Source of the DNA: Teratosphaeria epicoccoides
Lineage: Eukaryota > Ascomycota > Dothideomycetes > Mycosphaerellales > Teratosphaeriaceae
Assembly (NCBI GenBank): GCA_021401465.1
Contig: JADDMT010000181.1
Span: 1-46,419 of the forward strand
Direction of reading: 5' to 3'
Length of the DNA: 46,419 nt
Positions 21,495-32,577 of the stretch are shown one piece after another. The notes beneath the pieces are model-generated. The model searched no databases, had not been told where the DNA came from, and saw nothing but the letters and a program-made list of their open reading frames with translations. The translations under genes were made by a program, and so were the position numbers. Each line of letters begins with the position of its first letter. Position 1 is the first letter of the stretch.

Positions 21495-22584
21495 GTTGGC
21501 AGTGATTGTGATTGATGAGTCGGACAAGTTGCTGGTATTGTGGAAATGGTGATAGCAGATGAGCTCAGACAAGAACCGTTGAGCTCTGGGTTTGCCGGGT
21601 CAGAGGGAGAGATTTGTGGGAGTCGGTGTGTGAAAAAGAGACAACACTGGGTGTGTTTGATGGAGGCTAGCGACATAAAAGCACAGAGGGGTACCTTACT
21701 AGTACGGCGCCCCTCCCCGTGGGCCGTGGCGCGCCAAGAAGCCAATCGGGATATGCCGCTGGAGCTCCGCTGCGTCAGTCCCACGCTATACCGGTTTCAG
21801 GGCTCGGTCACATGTGATCGATTCGCAACGATAACCAGCCTCACTTGTTCCATCGCTGGACGACGCTGAGCCTGAGCCGAGCTTCATCCGCCTACACGGT
21901 CAAGCTCTCACGCTTGTCGTCGCATCCTCCATCTTACCGCCTTGTGCTTGTTACACGGCGTGTCTCGAGCTTCCGAGGCGTGAGCGCGACGTCATTGTTT
22001 CACGTCACGCGCGCCGGGCGGCTGCAAAATCCAGATGCGGGCGTGATGTTTCCAGACTAGTAGATCGCGATGAAAGCCCGCCAAACAAGCACGTTGCGCG
22101 GCATCCACGATGCTCAACTCTGCTCTCCAACTTCATACAATGCTACGAATCATGTCTCGGCGACGTGGAGCGCATCGGATAGCTCTTGATGACCACAGTG
22201 AGACTCTGGCGGAGCACGCTCCTTTTGTGGCACAGCACCCCAACTCTACCCAGGGTGTTCTGCAAGGCGCTTGTCCTCAACGTCTTCATTCTGCTGCAGC
22301 TCACCTTCTCTTGCAACACAGCCATTCAAATCGGCTCCATCGTCAACGAATGGTATGGGCACAAAGTAGCACCATCTTCGCGGAAGGACAGACACCCCAA
22401 ACATTGGGCCACGCACAGGATATCACGGCCCGAAGTCTGGAAGCAGAACTTGTGACTATACTTGGACGATGTTGGGAAGCACTTCACGTTTACCATGTCA
22501 AGTCTGCTCGCGCCTAGAATCCAACCCACTTCAGCTCCGTCTTCCACAGGTCCGGCCCTTACACTCACGCAGCTATTTGCACCT
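21495..22584. other. MPD1 upstream region and PNS1 3' flank
   Basis: About 1.1 kb holds the promoter of the leftward MPD1 gene and the 3' flank of the PNS1-like gene. The open frames here are short and unsupported. The candidate stress-response motifs are listed separately. Confidence 0.5.
21687..22007 (-). promoter_or_regulatory. Candidate stress-response sites in the MPD1 promoter
   Basis: Within about 520 bp upstream of the MPD1 start there are two STRE-like pentamers, AGGGG at 21687-21691 and CCCCT at 21710-21714. A perfect palindrome TCACATGTGA lies at 21808-21817. Two CRE-like sites follow, GACGTCA at 21988-21994 and CACGTCA at 22001-22007. Fungal bZIP (ATF/CREB) and zinc-finger stress factors bind sites of these types, and mannitol metabolism is stress-responsive in many fungi. 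Binding here is inference only, and pentamers recur by chance. Confidence 0.3.
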
Positions 22585-24342
22585 CTAGGCGTGGATGGCC
22601 TGCTGCACATGTGGATAAACCTGCACCATGCGACCATACAGCTCAGGATGCTCTCGCATAAGCACCTCTGGATCCCACGCCGCTGCAACGAACAGAGTGT
22701 CTATGCCACTCGACAATGGCACCGTAAAGCAATTGGTAATTTGCAATCCGATAAGAAAGGCGTAGGCCACCACAACTGGCGTAAACTCGTTGTTTGAGTT
22801 ATAGCCGGGCTTGGTGAAAACCAGGTACAGGTAGGCCAGGAGAGCGCAAGCGTACGCAACGAAAGTGGCACCCATGGTCAGGACTGGGCCTATGAGGCAT
22901 TCGTTGACAAGTGCATCGATACCGCGATCCTTGATCAGCTGCCAGGTGGCTTTGGCTGACTGAATATAGCTCTTGCCGTACAGCGCGATATAGCTATCAA
23001 TCAAGGTCAGTACATCTCCTTCGGTGCAATGACTTTGCATGGAATAGCCTACCTGAATGCATATCTATTGATGAATTGGACTATAAGCTGTCAGCCGTAT
23101 GCTCTGCCTTCTGCTGCTGCTCAGCACAAGCGTATACTCACCTGCCCAGTCGAGAAGTCCAATGATGCACTGTAACATCCAGAATGCGCAGCTGGCGGCA
23201 ATGTTGCCCGAGTTGGCTTCTTGTTGTTGAGCAACCGACACGGCCTGTCGAACCATGTTGATGACGGCCACGAGCAAGCTGCCAAGGCTGATCGAACCAA
23301 AGCTGTACGTGAGGGCTCTACGAGCGGCACCACGAGTCGCGCCTTTGGCTGCAAGCAACAGAATGAAGGGTCAGTCACAGTCTTGCTGATAGGCATTGCA
23401 TTTCTGCTTACCAGGTTGAGTAGGTGAAAAGTACCAAGCTCCGTAAACACCTGAGATGACCACATGTATGGTGTTCTTCAGCCATTCCGTGATCCAGTAG
23501 GCGGCAAAGGTGACATAGACCACGAGGCCAATGACAGTGGCCGAGCTGCAACCGCCCGATCCGCCAGCTGATGAATTACAAGACGGATTCGCACCGGGCT
23601 CGTATTTGACGTAAATTGCGACCAGAGTGACACTGAACCAGGCGCCAAAAGCGGTCGCGATCAGGCCGCCCAGGAAGGAGACGAGATAGACATGGCCAAA
23701 CTTCTTGGACACATCGATCACCGTCTGAAGCATCAACACGCTGAACGGAATCCTCGGTATCCATGTGATGAAGCAGAAGATCGCAAAGGCACCAAAGATC
23801 AAGAACACGATGCCGCCCGACCAGTACTTCCGCGACAGCATGTAGATTGCCGTTACGAAGACAAAGACGATATTCAAGATTCCAGTAATCCAGATGAACT
23901 GTTTTGTAAACATGCGCGCAAGCGCGACGTAGCCATACCCCAGGACCAACGCGACGGCCAAACAAAACACGAAGAGCACAATTGTGTTGGTCGTCAATCC
24001 GAACTCGTTATTCGAACCATAGATCCCTCCGCCATTGAAGCCCTTCGTCGACGCATAACCGTGCAGAGTAATACCAGACACAGCGGTGAAACCCGCGCAG
24101 ACAGCCAAGAACAGCAGTCCAGCCCACCAGTCGTTCCAGCGCGGCTTCTCTACTTTGAACTTCTCCTGGAATGTGTCTGCTTGGTTGGAATTTTGTTGAT
24201 ATGTAGGTGGTGGCGGCATGTACTGTGGACCACCCCATTGCTGCTGTTGAGGGGGCCCGTATTGCTGGCCACGGTAGGGCTGTTGGTAGCCTTTCTGCGC
24301 GCCATTGTGGTCGTTGTAGTAGTCTGCCGCTTCGCCTGCCAT
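22585..24342 (-). CDS. PNS1: Pns1/CTL-family choline-transporter-like membrane protein
   Basis: Four exons on the - strand: 23412-24342, 23142-23348, 23053-23080 and 22585-22993, giving 524 residues. Introns are 63, 61 and 59 nt, with GTAAG, GTGAG and GTAGG donors and a TACTGAC branch in the last. The 28-nt third exon rebuilds DWAVQFINRYAFSYIALYGKSY, the most conserved part of the SLC44/CTL family. The N-terminus is a Gln/Tyr/Pro-rich cytosolic tail of about 60 residues. About ten hydrophobic segments follow (LLFLAVCAGFTAVSGITL, TIVLFVFCLAVALVLGYGYV, IVFLIFGAFAIFCFITWI and others). The Cys/Gly-rich loop near CNSSAGGSGGC is probably extracellular. The family sits in the plasma membrane. Choline transport is shown for animal members but not settled for yeast Pns1. 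Confidence 0.93.
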
Positions 24343-26595
24343 GATTGCTCAACAATCCAGTTCGTCCACGGCCGGATGGTCACAGGACGACCGATTCTGA
24401 TGCTTCTGGTAGGGACGCCAGTGAGGTATCGTTGATGGGAAAAGAGAACGGGAGAGGAAAGGTAAAGAAGATCATAGTGATCGGACCTGCCGATCGCAAG
24501 AGCTCCACCCGTACCAACTTGGTAGGCTAACGCTTAGTCACGTTCCGGCGGCCTGGAAAACAACTTCAGAAGTTGGCTTTCTGCGCGACAACAACACAAT
24601 TTGGCGCCGGTTTTGTACTCGGTATTTGTGCAAATGACTCTTCGTCATCGCCGTCTACGTACAGTACCTTCAGCGGCCCCCGGCATGTTGATCCCCAAGT
24701 TGACATGATCGACAGTTGAGGTGAATGGATCTGTCAACCACTCATCGCTTCACGGGATTTCCAGTCTGCAACCACCAACTATGGTGGCGTTGTAGCTGGT
24801 GGCATGACTGAATACTGGTGGCGTGAGTAGAGACATCTTGCCTTGATACCTGGGTAAGACCGCATGATTGCTGACTTCTTAAGCAGATGCAAGAGCATGC
24901 AATCAACGCTCTTTCGTCTTGACCTCTTTAGCCACACCTGCCATTCTCATGCATTACGTTGCATGTGACATGAGACTCGTAACCTGCTGGCGGCGTTAGT
25001 GAAGGGAGCAGTCTACTACAGCTGCCTTCAATTTCAGCTCTCAGTTTCCGAGAACGATGATATCGACCGCCGCGTGACCGCCGTGGTATCAGTAACTGCG
25101 CCTTCAACTAAGCACGTGCTAGCAGATCAAGGCTTGTGACCGAGCAGGGCCATGACTGGCGCCAACAAAACTCGGGCTTTTGTATCATCCATGTGTGATC
25201 TTGCCACCCTCCGTGGTTTGCGAACGAAGTGTGAGTCCCTTCCCGGCACCTCAAATCATCAAGCTCGCTAAAGCTCTTGACTGACAGGGCCTGCAGACTA
25301 GGCTCTTCCACCGGCTTGAGCAAAACTGCCGCAAATGAGTTATGGTGTGTTACGAGGCGGCTGTAGGCACAACCCGCCTCAACCTGCTATCGCATGAGGC
25401 AGAGCAAAGATGTGCCTCGGATGAGGGCCCCGGTTTCGGGCCCTAGGATGGACCACACTCGTCACAAACGGTCTCCTTGCTCGAAAGCCTGGCTAGCTTG
25501 ATGCGCCTCCTTGATTCGAGCGTGCCTTCCGCTTTTGCTGGCGCTACGGCCTTTCGGAGCGGATCGCACCTCCGTCTTATCTCTTGGCAAGAATATCAGT
25601 CGCAAAAGCTTCGCGCACAAACTTTCCAGATTTTGAACATCTATTGCACTACTCACACCTACGCGTGGCGCGAAGATGGCGTTCGACACTCTGACCTTGG
25701 CGATGATGAATATGTGGACGTCAAAAAGCCGAAACGCGAGTCCGGCATTGCAGCCAGCGCCAAGTTCGGGCTTCAATTGGAGCAATCGCAACTGCCCAGT
25801 GGTCAACACTTTGAAGACCTTGATGAATTTGAAGAGTTCGACTAGTCCGCTTGGACAGGTAAACACAGACAGATGGTGTGTGAGAGTGCGCGTAGGGATT
25901 GTGGTCTTTTGGACTAGAGTAGCTGGTGGGGGCTCTATGCAACTTCGCGCGCTGAGAGCCACAATCGTGATACTCGCGGTCGATGCAGGCATGGATTAGC
26001 CGGATTATGCAAGCTCTGGTGGGTAGATCGGGAGAGGTTTGTTCTTGCATGGCACCCATGCTCCAGGCCACAGATATGCTTGCATCAATGGACGATCTGA
26101 CAACATTACCTCCTCCGCCTTTGCGATGAGTGCCCCCAACGGCTTCAATCTGCCCCGAAAACCCCTGGTTGGCGGTTGAACGGGCTGGTCTTATTCTGCA
26201 TTACATTCCATATGCCATTGCATCTTTCAGTAACATTCGGCCTCCCGGTCGTTTCCCTACCGCAACGCGCGGGACTTGCGAAACTGTCTGGGCAGGACTA
26301 TACTCCTGAACCTTCATCTCGTGGCCGACTCGTGACTGAGCTTTGCGCAACGACAAGACCGCCGGCGTTCGGAGCGTCGAAGTTGTTCCTTCAATAGACA
26401 AGAGGACACTTTGGGTTTCCTGGGAATCGACGTTGTTCACTTAACGGGACAAAAGCTTCTCAGAGACTGACTCCACTGAATGTCGTGTGTGTCGTTGCCA
26501 TCTATGTTACCGTCTACTGATATGCTCATAACGGTTGATGCTCGCCGATTTCGAGAAACGCTAGGACAAGAGTGCAGCATACCCAAACATATCTA
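24343..26595. other. Long intergenic region
   Basis: About 2.25 kb lie between PNS1 and the chitin synthase stop codon. One ambiguous ORF pair lies at 25462-25992 and is listed separately. A short spliceable frame on the + strand near 25151-25305 has a good GTGAGT donor and a TGACTGACAG branch/acceptor but codes for only about 30 residues. I see no element or RNA gene. Confidence 0.45.
25477..25845 (+). CDS. Possible small hypothetical protein
   Basis: The frame encodes 122 residues. The second half is acidic and polar (REDGVRHSDLGDDEYVDVKKPK, ending HFEDLDEFEEFD) and looks more like protein than random sequence. An open frame of 176 codons covers the opposite strand, so at most one is real. 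No family is recognised, and the N-terminus has no supporting feature. Treat it as doubtful. Confidence 0.2.
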   Translation: MLESLASLMRLLDSSVPSAFAGATAFRSGSHLRLISWQEYQSQKLRAQTFQILNIYCTTHTYAWREDGVRHSDLGDDEYVDVKKPKRESGIAASAKFGLQLEQSQLPSGQHFEDLDEFEEFD

Positions 26596-29500
26596 TTACC
26601 GTCCAAAGCGACTGCTAATGTCACTTGGTGTCCAACTACTCGCCTTACTGCTCAACCAACTTCCCGTCCCACTGATCCAACTCGGCGCGCTCATCTTGCT
26701 CTTCCAGCTACCAGTACTCCTACCTCCAACTGTCGATGGCGCTTTATTCGCCCGCTTCGTCTCGAACTTGAGCTTGCCATCCATGACTGCATGAATGGCA
26801 TTGATGACCAAGAATGACCCAGAGCCAAGAGCGCGGAAAAGCGCAATGACGGCGACAGACCACAGGATGAAAGTGAGGTAGTAGTTGTCGGCCACGGTCG
26901 TCGTGCCGTAGATCTCACTGACGGCCATGCCGAGCACAGCGTTGCAGGCAAGCCAGACAATGACGACGTACGTGCGCACTGCTCGGTAGTAGTCCTCTTG
27001 CATCTGGGTCTCACTGACGCCTGGCGAAGGAACCTCGACGCGGTCGCGCAGATTGCGAAGCGCCTCGTCATATCCTGAATCGATATCAAGCTGCTCCGAT
27101 GGCATTTCCAGCTCGACGGCTCCGTTTTTGGTCGTCTTCGCTACACCAAGGTCTTTCTTCATGACGTTGTCGCCTTTAGTACCCCAGGTGACATCGTGCG
27201 CGTTACAGAAAGCATAAACTTGCAATGTGCAGAGGTAACTCGGCAGAAGCATGAAGTACTGCGCCGAGCTAGTGAACATGTGCCAAGGATCGAGGTACAG
27301 AAAGGACATCAGGAAGTACAGCCCGACAGTCGACAGAATACTGACCACCAGATTGGTGAAGGCATTGTGACCGAGGGTGACGCCACCGCTGGCCTGCTTG
27401 ATTTCTCTGACCACGATGTAGATCGCAGAAAAAGTTGTATAGGCCATGATGATGCTGAAGGTGATCATCGAGGCCAAGAACATTTTCTTCGCTCCTTGCG
27501 GTCTGTTGCCCATGGACAGTACGAATTGCATCATTATGAGCAGAATGCATGAATATCGCAGAATGATGAAGATAGCGTTCCCGATACCATGACCAAAAGG
27601 ATCGACCCTCTTGTCGCTCAACGAGCCTGCGACAAAGTAGAAGGTCAGGTAGAAGTTGCCGAGCGAGAACCAGGTGAACAGGAGCTGCACAAACTGATAC
27701 ACAAATTCGACATGGAGCAAGACCTTTCGTGCTATGGTATGGTCCGTCTTCCAGATCTGACGTCCGTGTAGTAGCGAGTAGACTGCAGCGAAGAAAGCTC
27801 CGTTGAGCCATCTGCGGCGCTGTGATATAAACTCCGGAATGGCGTCGGGCACGTCAGTTTCTCCAGTGGCCTGCTTGACATACTTGAGTACCCACCGCTC
27901 AGAGCGCTTGGCAACGAGCTCCCAACAGAGGATGCGGTCTTCGGCGAGGTACATGTTTGCAGTGAACACATCGGCATCCTGGCCATGGAGGACTTCACCT
28001 TTGAAGTACTGACTGAGGGGTCCGTGGCCTGTCTCATCGTTCTGCAGAGCGTGGTACCGGTAAGCACTCAGTGCACCAGGCAATACCGTAATGTAGCCAA
28101 AGACAGACTCCAGAGGCTTGTCCAGGATGTTTGACATTTTGTACTCGAAGTTCTGCGAAGCGACCAGGGGGTTGAAGAGCTGTAGCCACCCTCGTCCCTT
28201 CGCGGCTTTGATCTCACCAGCAGCTCCAGCGACTGTGGAGTCCCTGTCGAAAGCCTTCCATAGATGATACAACGAATCGTCTCCAGGCTTGGTACCCACG
28301 TCGAGTAAAATGCAGACATTTGGATTTAGTGCTCTGCCAAAAGCATTGAAGAACCATCGATGACTGTTCAGCTTCTTTGCGTTCTTCTCCTTCAGACAGA
28401 AGATCAGCTGGCAAGGCACGATGCCCTTCTCAGCGCCCTTGAATTTCAGGTCCGCATCGAGTGATACCTGGGTGGTGTATTCGTACACATGTGCTGTGAC
28501 ATCCTTCTGGTTGACCTGGTTCTTGGCGATACCAGACTGATAGCAGCCCATTGCCGCAAGCGCGTCAAGTGTTCTGGGATGCACTTTGGCGCGACCATCA
28601 GATATGATGCAGACCACGATCTTCTGCCAGCCATCCTTGCCCCAAGTCCTCGACTTCCCTCTACTGCAGAAATGCGAGAGGTTACGCATGACACCATGCA
28701 TTGTTCGCGTGAAGTCGATTTCGTTCTCGTTGTACATGGTGATACAGATGAACAGCTCCGTCTCTCTGCTGGTGAAACCGATATTCTGTCTGAGCTTGTA
28801 GCCACGATCAACAAAGTCGTCTGGGTCGCAAGTAACGGCGGTGTAGCGCATATGGGTGAATTCGACATCGTCGCGCCGCGGCAAGAAAGAGTAGAGGATA
28901 GTCGGGATTTTGCATTCCAAAATGAGCTCGCCATTGATCAGGCGGACCTCTTTCTTCGTCATCTGCGCTTCTCTTGCTCCCCGTCGCTGCTGCTTGCCAT
29001 CAGGCGCAGGTCCATAGAGCTCTTCATCCTTCTCGTCATAGAGCTCCTCAGTCAGTGTTGAGGCCGACACGAAGCTATCATGCGGGCGCAGAGGAGGCCT
29101 CTCGGTACTGGTATCCTCACTATCACCTTCAGACATACCAAATACATCCTCGCCATCATCCTCCATTGAAATTGCGGTTGTTTCCGCACCGTTTCTGGGC
29201 AGGTCAAATGACGGTGGCCTGCCGCCAGCAAACAATGGCTGAGGGGGAAGCGGCCTCCTGGGCGATCCGCCGTACTGCGAAGATGGCGTTCCTGGTCTCG
29301 GCGCGCCGTTGATATCTGCCGGCTCGTAGGGTACATTGCTCGCTGGTGGCCTGGCGTAGTCCGCCGACGTACGGAATGGTGATATGGGTCTCGTCGGTGA
29401 CGCTGACACGCGCGAAGCTGGTCTATAAGGAACGAATGTCGGGCCATCTGCGCTGCAGGGGCGTATCGTTGGCGCATTTTCTAAGATGGACGTTTGCCTC

Positions 29501-29904
29501 GATGGAGGACGGTCGCTCTGTGCTGGCTGATATGTCCGTTGCAGGGAACTTGAAGACATCGGTGCCGACGAGATTGTGTTGTCCTTGTCTTTGCTCTTGA
29601 ATCGGACCTTCGCAGTCTTGGTGCGCGGCGCAGAAGGTCTCGAGTTGCGGGCAGATATGTCGGTCTCGACTTCGCGCAGCAGACTGCTCAGGTCACTGTC
29701 ATTTATTTCAGGTTGCTCAGGTGTGCTGGTGTATTCGCCGCCATTAAATTTGTCTCTCGCGCCCGAGAATACGTCGTAAGGCGACCTTGGTGAAGGTGCA
29801 GGCAATGGTGAGTTGTCGTTCGAAGGCAACAGCCTCATCGTCGAGCGGTTGTATTCTTCATTGTAACCTGGTGGTGGGCCGTAGCCATCAGGCCCGTCGG
29901 CCAT
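26596..29904 (-). CDS. Chitin synthase, division I (probably class III)
   Basis: A single exon of 1,102 residues from the ATG at 29902-29904 (MADGPDGYG). The open frame continues 70 codons upstream without conserved content. It polymerises UDP-GlcNAc into chitin at the plasma membrane. Residues 1-310 are Pro/Ser-rich and probably disordered. The chitin synthase N-terminal domain and GT2 catalytic region follow, with CIISDGR near 435, LLDVGTKPGDDS near 535, AEDRILCWELV near 655 and the QRRRWLNGAFF box at 695. About seven transmembrane segments follow to about 1,040. TGETDVPDAIPEFISQRRRW and SNILDKPLESVFGYI resemble class III rather than class I or II enzymes, but I assign the class from memory of the family. 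No myosin motor or class IV/V features are present. The 3' tail is Ser/Trp-rich. Confidence 0.93.
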   Translation of the reverse strand: MADGPDGYGPPPGYNEEYNRSTMRLLPSNDNSPLPAPSPRSPYDVFSGARDKFNGGEYTSTPEQPEINDSDLSSLLREVETDISARNSRPSAPRTKTAKVRFKSKDKDNTISSAPMSSSSLQRTYQPAQSDRPPSRQTSILENAPTIRPCSADGPTFVPYRPASRVSASPTRPISPFRTSADYARPPASNVPYEPADINGAPRPGTPSSQYGGSPRRPLPPQPLFAGGRPPSFDLPRNGAETTAISMEDDGEDVFGMSEGDSEDTSTERPPLRPHDSFVSASTLTEELYDEKDEELYGPAPDGKQQRRGAREAQMTKKEVRLINGELILECKIPTILYSFLPRRDDVEFTHMRYTAVTCDPDDFVDRGYKLRQNIGFTSRETELFICITMYNENEIDFTRTMHGVMRNLSHFCSRGKSRTWGKDGWQKIVVCIISDGRAKVHPRTLDALAAMGCYQSGIAKNQVNQKDVTAHVYEYTTQVSLDADLKFKGAEKGIVPCQLIFCLKEKNAKKLNSHRWFFNAFGRALNPNVCILLDVGTKPGDDSLYHLWKAFDRDSTVAGAAGEIKAAKGRGWLQLFNPLVASQNFEYKMSNILDKPLESVFGYITVLPGALSAYRYHALQNDETGHGPLSQYFKGEVLHGQDADVFTANMYLAEDRILCWELVAKRSERWVLKYVKQATGETDVPDAIPEFISQRRRWLNGAFFAAVYSLLHGRQIWKTDHTIARKVLLHVEFVYQFVQLLFTWFSLGNFYLTFYFVAGSLSDKRVDPFGHGIGNAIFIILRYSCILLIMMQFVLSMGNRPQGAKKMFLASMITFSIIMAYTTFSAIYIVVREIKQASGGVTLGHNAFTNLVVSILSTVGLYFLMSFLYLDPWHMFTSSAQYFMLLPSYLCTLQVYAFCNAHDVTWGTKGDNVMKKDLGVAKTTKNGAVELEMPSEQLDIDSGYDEALRNLRDRVEVPSPGVSETQMQEDYYRAVRTYVVIVWLACNAVLGMAVSEIYGTTTVADNYYLTFILWSVAVIALFRALGSGSFLVINAIHAVMDGKLKFETKRANKAPSTVGGRSTGSWKSKMSAPSWISGTGSWLSSKASSWTPSDISSRFGR

Positions 29905-30110
29905 TGCGATCTGAATTTGCACGTTATGAAATGCGCTGTGTAAAGACAGAATGCTCAGTTGCTTTTCTTGGCATGGTTGTTGGGAATTGGAGAGTAAAGT
30001 CAGCGCCGCCAAAAGCGAGCTGTTGTTGATTGAGTCGCATAGCAACGAGCCCCGCACGAAACTAAGGCTTGGCGATCTTGTTCCACGAGTCGCCACGATC
30101 CGCGCTTGTT

Positions 30111-32064
30111 TCACAAGACGATCTGGTTTTGTGTTTGGTGCTGGGGAGATGGGATCTCAACTCATCAGCATTTGCTATACCTTGGTTACTCACATACTCA
30201 CCTCGTTCATCATCCGTGCAGCATCAGATCGTGTCTGTGCCTCGCTCATTGCGTCCATCGTAAAATGGTTCTCCCAGAACCTGATACCGTCTAGATGTTG
30301 ATCTCTGCACAATGCGCCCATGTCTTCAGCCATCTCTAGCTCTTCATTCGCAACGCCAAGACTCCAGCCGAACTTCTCTGCGACTTCTTGCGCAGTCACG
30401 CCGCGCCCAAATTTCTGGCCGACCATATCTTCAGCATCTGGCGGAAACACAAACTGTGGTCCACGTAGCCAGCCAACCAGACTTGCGATTGTCTTCTCGT
30501 CCGTCCGACTACGCTCCTGGACGACAAGCAGGCCACTCCTGAACTCGCGTAGCCGAATGGGTAGTCGGAGATCTTCCCACCTCAGTGCTGCCTTCTTGAA
30601 ATCAAGAGGTGATATCAACTCGATTCCATTCCTCGTCCGATTGAATACCTCCCATAGATCGACCAACATCATGATACCACCCTCTCTACGAAGCACGCCT
30701 CTCCTGTCATCGGTAAGGAACTCTGCCAGACTACGAGACAGCTCTGTTATGTACAGCGTCTCGGATGCCGGGCTGCCGCCTAGCATGTCTTTGGTTGTCG
30801 CAAGTCCTAACGCAGATGCGGAGTCTGAGAGTATGTTCATATCATCTGCCGATGTGCTGATTCCGTTCTGCTTCGCAAATTGCTCAGCCATGGCCATGAC
30901 CTCTTTGGCAGATGTCATTAGCGCTTCCAGATCTTCGAAAGCCGTTCCGATGACCGTCTGGTTGTTCTGACGAAGCTCCGCACCTCGACGTTCAAGACCA
31001 GCTATACCGATGGTACGCTGCGGTGTTGAATCTCGCTGGATTCCGTCTCGTGCTGGAGAAGAGCTGAGGCTATCTTTGGTCGGTGATGTTGCCGGCTTCG
31101 GTATTGGAGGTGCGCTTTGGAGAAGCCACTTGCGCTGCACCATTGCACTTTTCAGACGCTCGAGAAAGACCTTCTCTCCTCCGGCTCGAAACGATAATTT
31201 GATCGTCTCGATACTCTGGTCCTCGAGAATCGTTGCCGGAAGGCTGGGACCAGGCGACTCGGGCCTAGGAGGAGGTTCTGTCCACGGCTTCGCTGCGGAC
31301 ACCAGGGTCTGTAGCGATGCACCGCAGATCTCGCAGATAGTCATTGAAGGATGATTGTGGTATGTACACCGCGGACAGACGCAAGCTGGTGGCGCCGGCT
31401 CGATCAAAGCCTGCGCAGGACGCAGACTTGCAGATGCAGCTCTTTGACGTTCGTCCTGGTGGACCGCCTGAGGACGGCATGACATTGCAGAAATCGCAGA
31501 CTTGATCATGAGTGCCAGAGGTGCTTTGATGCCACACGCTTGACATGGTGGCAGTGGAGTATGCTGGTTCGCAGTGGACGGATCGAAGTTCGATGGCACA
31601 GTATTGGAGAAGCCACATATTGGGCAGACCCAGGTGGCGCTGACATTCCGTGCGGGCGCTGTAGACGCTGGCGACTGAGGGAGCGACCGTGATGCAGACG
31701 AGGGCGATCTGATCAGAGCGTTCGCTGGGCTCGGATAACGCGGCTGGGGGCTCTTGATTGCCTGCGATGCCCGCCTATTAGGCCTCGGGAATAAGGTGAT
31801 CTTGGCAGAGGATTTCAGAAAGCCAGCATAGAACTCGGTGCGCTCAATCTCTTTCAGGTCGATTGCCACTGAATAATTCCTAGGCTCCTGGTTGTCGACG
31901 TAGCAGACGCGATGGGAGGTCAGGTAAGCGTGACCATTCTGATAATTAGGAATTTTGAACTTTCCCTCGTACAGGCCCACGCCATCCTGGACAAAGAGCA
32001 AATTCTCGTCATCGTAAAGTGACGGTCGGAGAGCCGTTGTCAAGTCGAGTTGGCGAAGAAACAT
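30111..32064 (-). CDS. VPS36: ESCRT-II subunit Vps36
   Basis: The main exon starts at 32064 with MFLRQLDLTTALRPSL, the usual start; an ATG 18 bp upstream is less likely. A split GLUE domain binds PtdIns3P and ubiquitin: FVQDGVGLYEGKFKIPNY and HAYLTSHRVCYVD, resuming near 275 with SIETIKLSFRAGGEKVFLERL. Two NZF zinc fingers are inserted in it (CPIC...CQAC at about 147-176 and CPRC...CEIC at about 230-247). The EAP30 winged-helix region covers about 365-600 (DLWEVFNRTRNGIELISPLDF, GVTAQEVAEKFGWS). It joins Vps22 and Vps25 in ESCRT-II on endosomes. At the 3' end a GTGAGT donor, GCTGATG branch and CCCCAG acceptor define a 61-nt intron (30141-30201), leading to a last exon of nine codons and a stop at 30111. 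Without splicing, the frame ends at 30190 after three extra residues. Confidence 0.93.
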
Positions 32065-32577
32065 TCGCAGACATGGAGTCAAGACTCTTGTGTCCCTGCA
32101 GGACTGAATGAAATGCCTCGCCTCTGCAGGACCTAGGAAATGGCACAGGACCCGACGGTGGCGAATCTGCAGTGATTATCCCTTGGCTCCTGGTATCGAG
32201 AATCAGGATAGTCCGATCCAAAATCAAAAGGCCTGCCCATATGCTTCGATAACAAGATCGTCGAGTGACAGTGACGGTGCGTCGGTAGATCGATCACTCG
32301 GATCTACATTTGGCCAAAACTCGCAGCTCGCTTACACCCGCTCTGCCGTGGGTCTCTTTCTTTCAACTTATACAGCTCCGAGTCTCTTTCCTTCTGACAC
32401 CACCGTTTACGACCAGCACCTGCTTGACAATCCTAGCCAGCGAGCAGAGAGCTTAGAAAGGCCCTTATCATCGTGAAGCACATTTTCTTTCACGCTCTGT
32501 TCCGGTCGCGATTTTACTTGGCGGTCACCGCAACTTGAGACAGTTTCGTCACCGACTTCGTCTTCCGCTTCGCGACG
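32065..32577. promoter_or_regulatory. Bidirectional promoter region of VPS36 and THP3
   Basis: 513 bp separate two divergent start codons. The part next to THP3 is pyrimidine-rich (TCTTTCTTTC and TCTTTCCTTC near 32350-32400), as is common in fungal core promoters. No specific factor site is claimed. Confidence 0.5.

Noticed and set aside
20259..21515. A 418-codon + strand ORF opposite mannitol-1-phosphate dehydrogenase
   Set aside because: The - strand frame is an unmistakable, full-length enzyme. The + frame is a mirror of its codon bias with Leu/Val-rich composition and no family.
15518..32064. Secondary-metabolite or virulence cluster built around the secreted protein and chitin synthase
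   Set aside because: There is no PKS, NRPS, terpene synthase, cluster transporter or regulator. Most members are conserved housekeeping genes with independent orientations.
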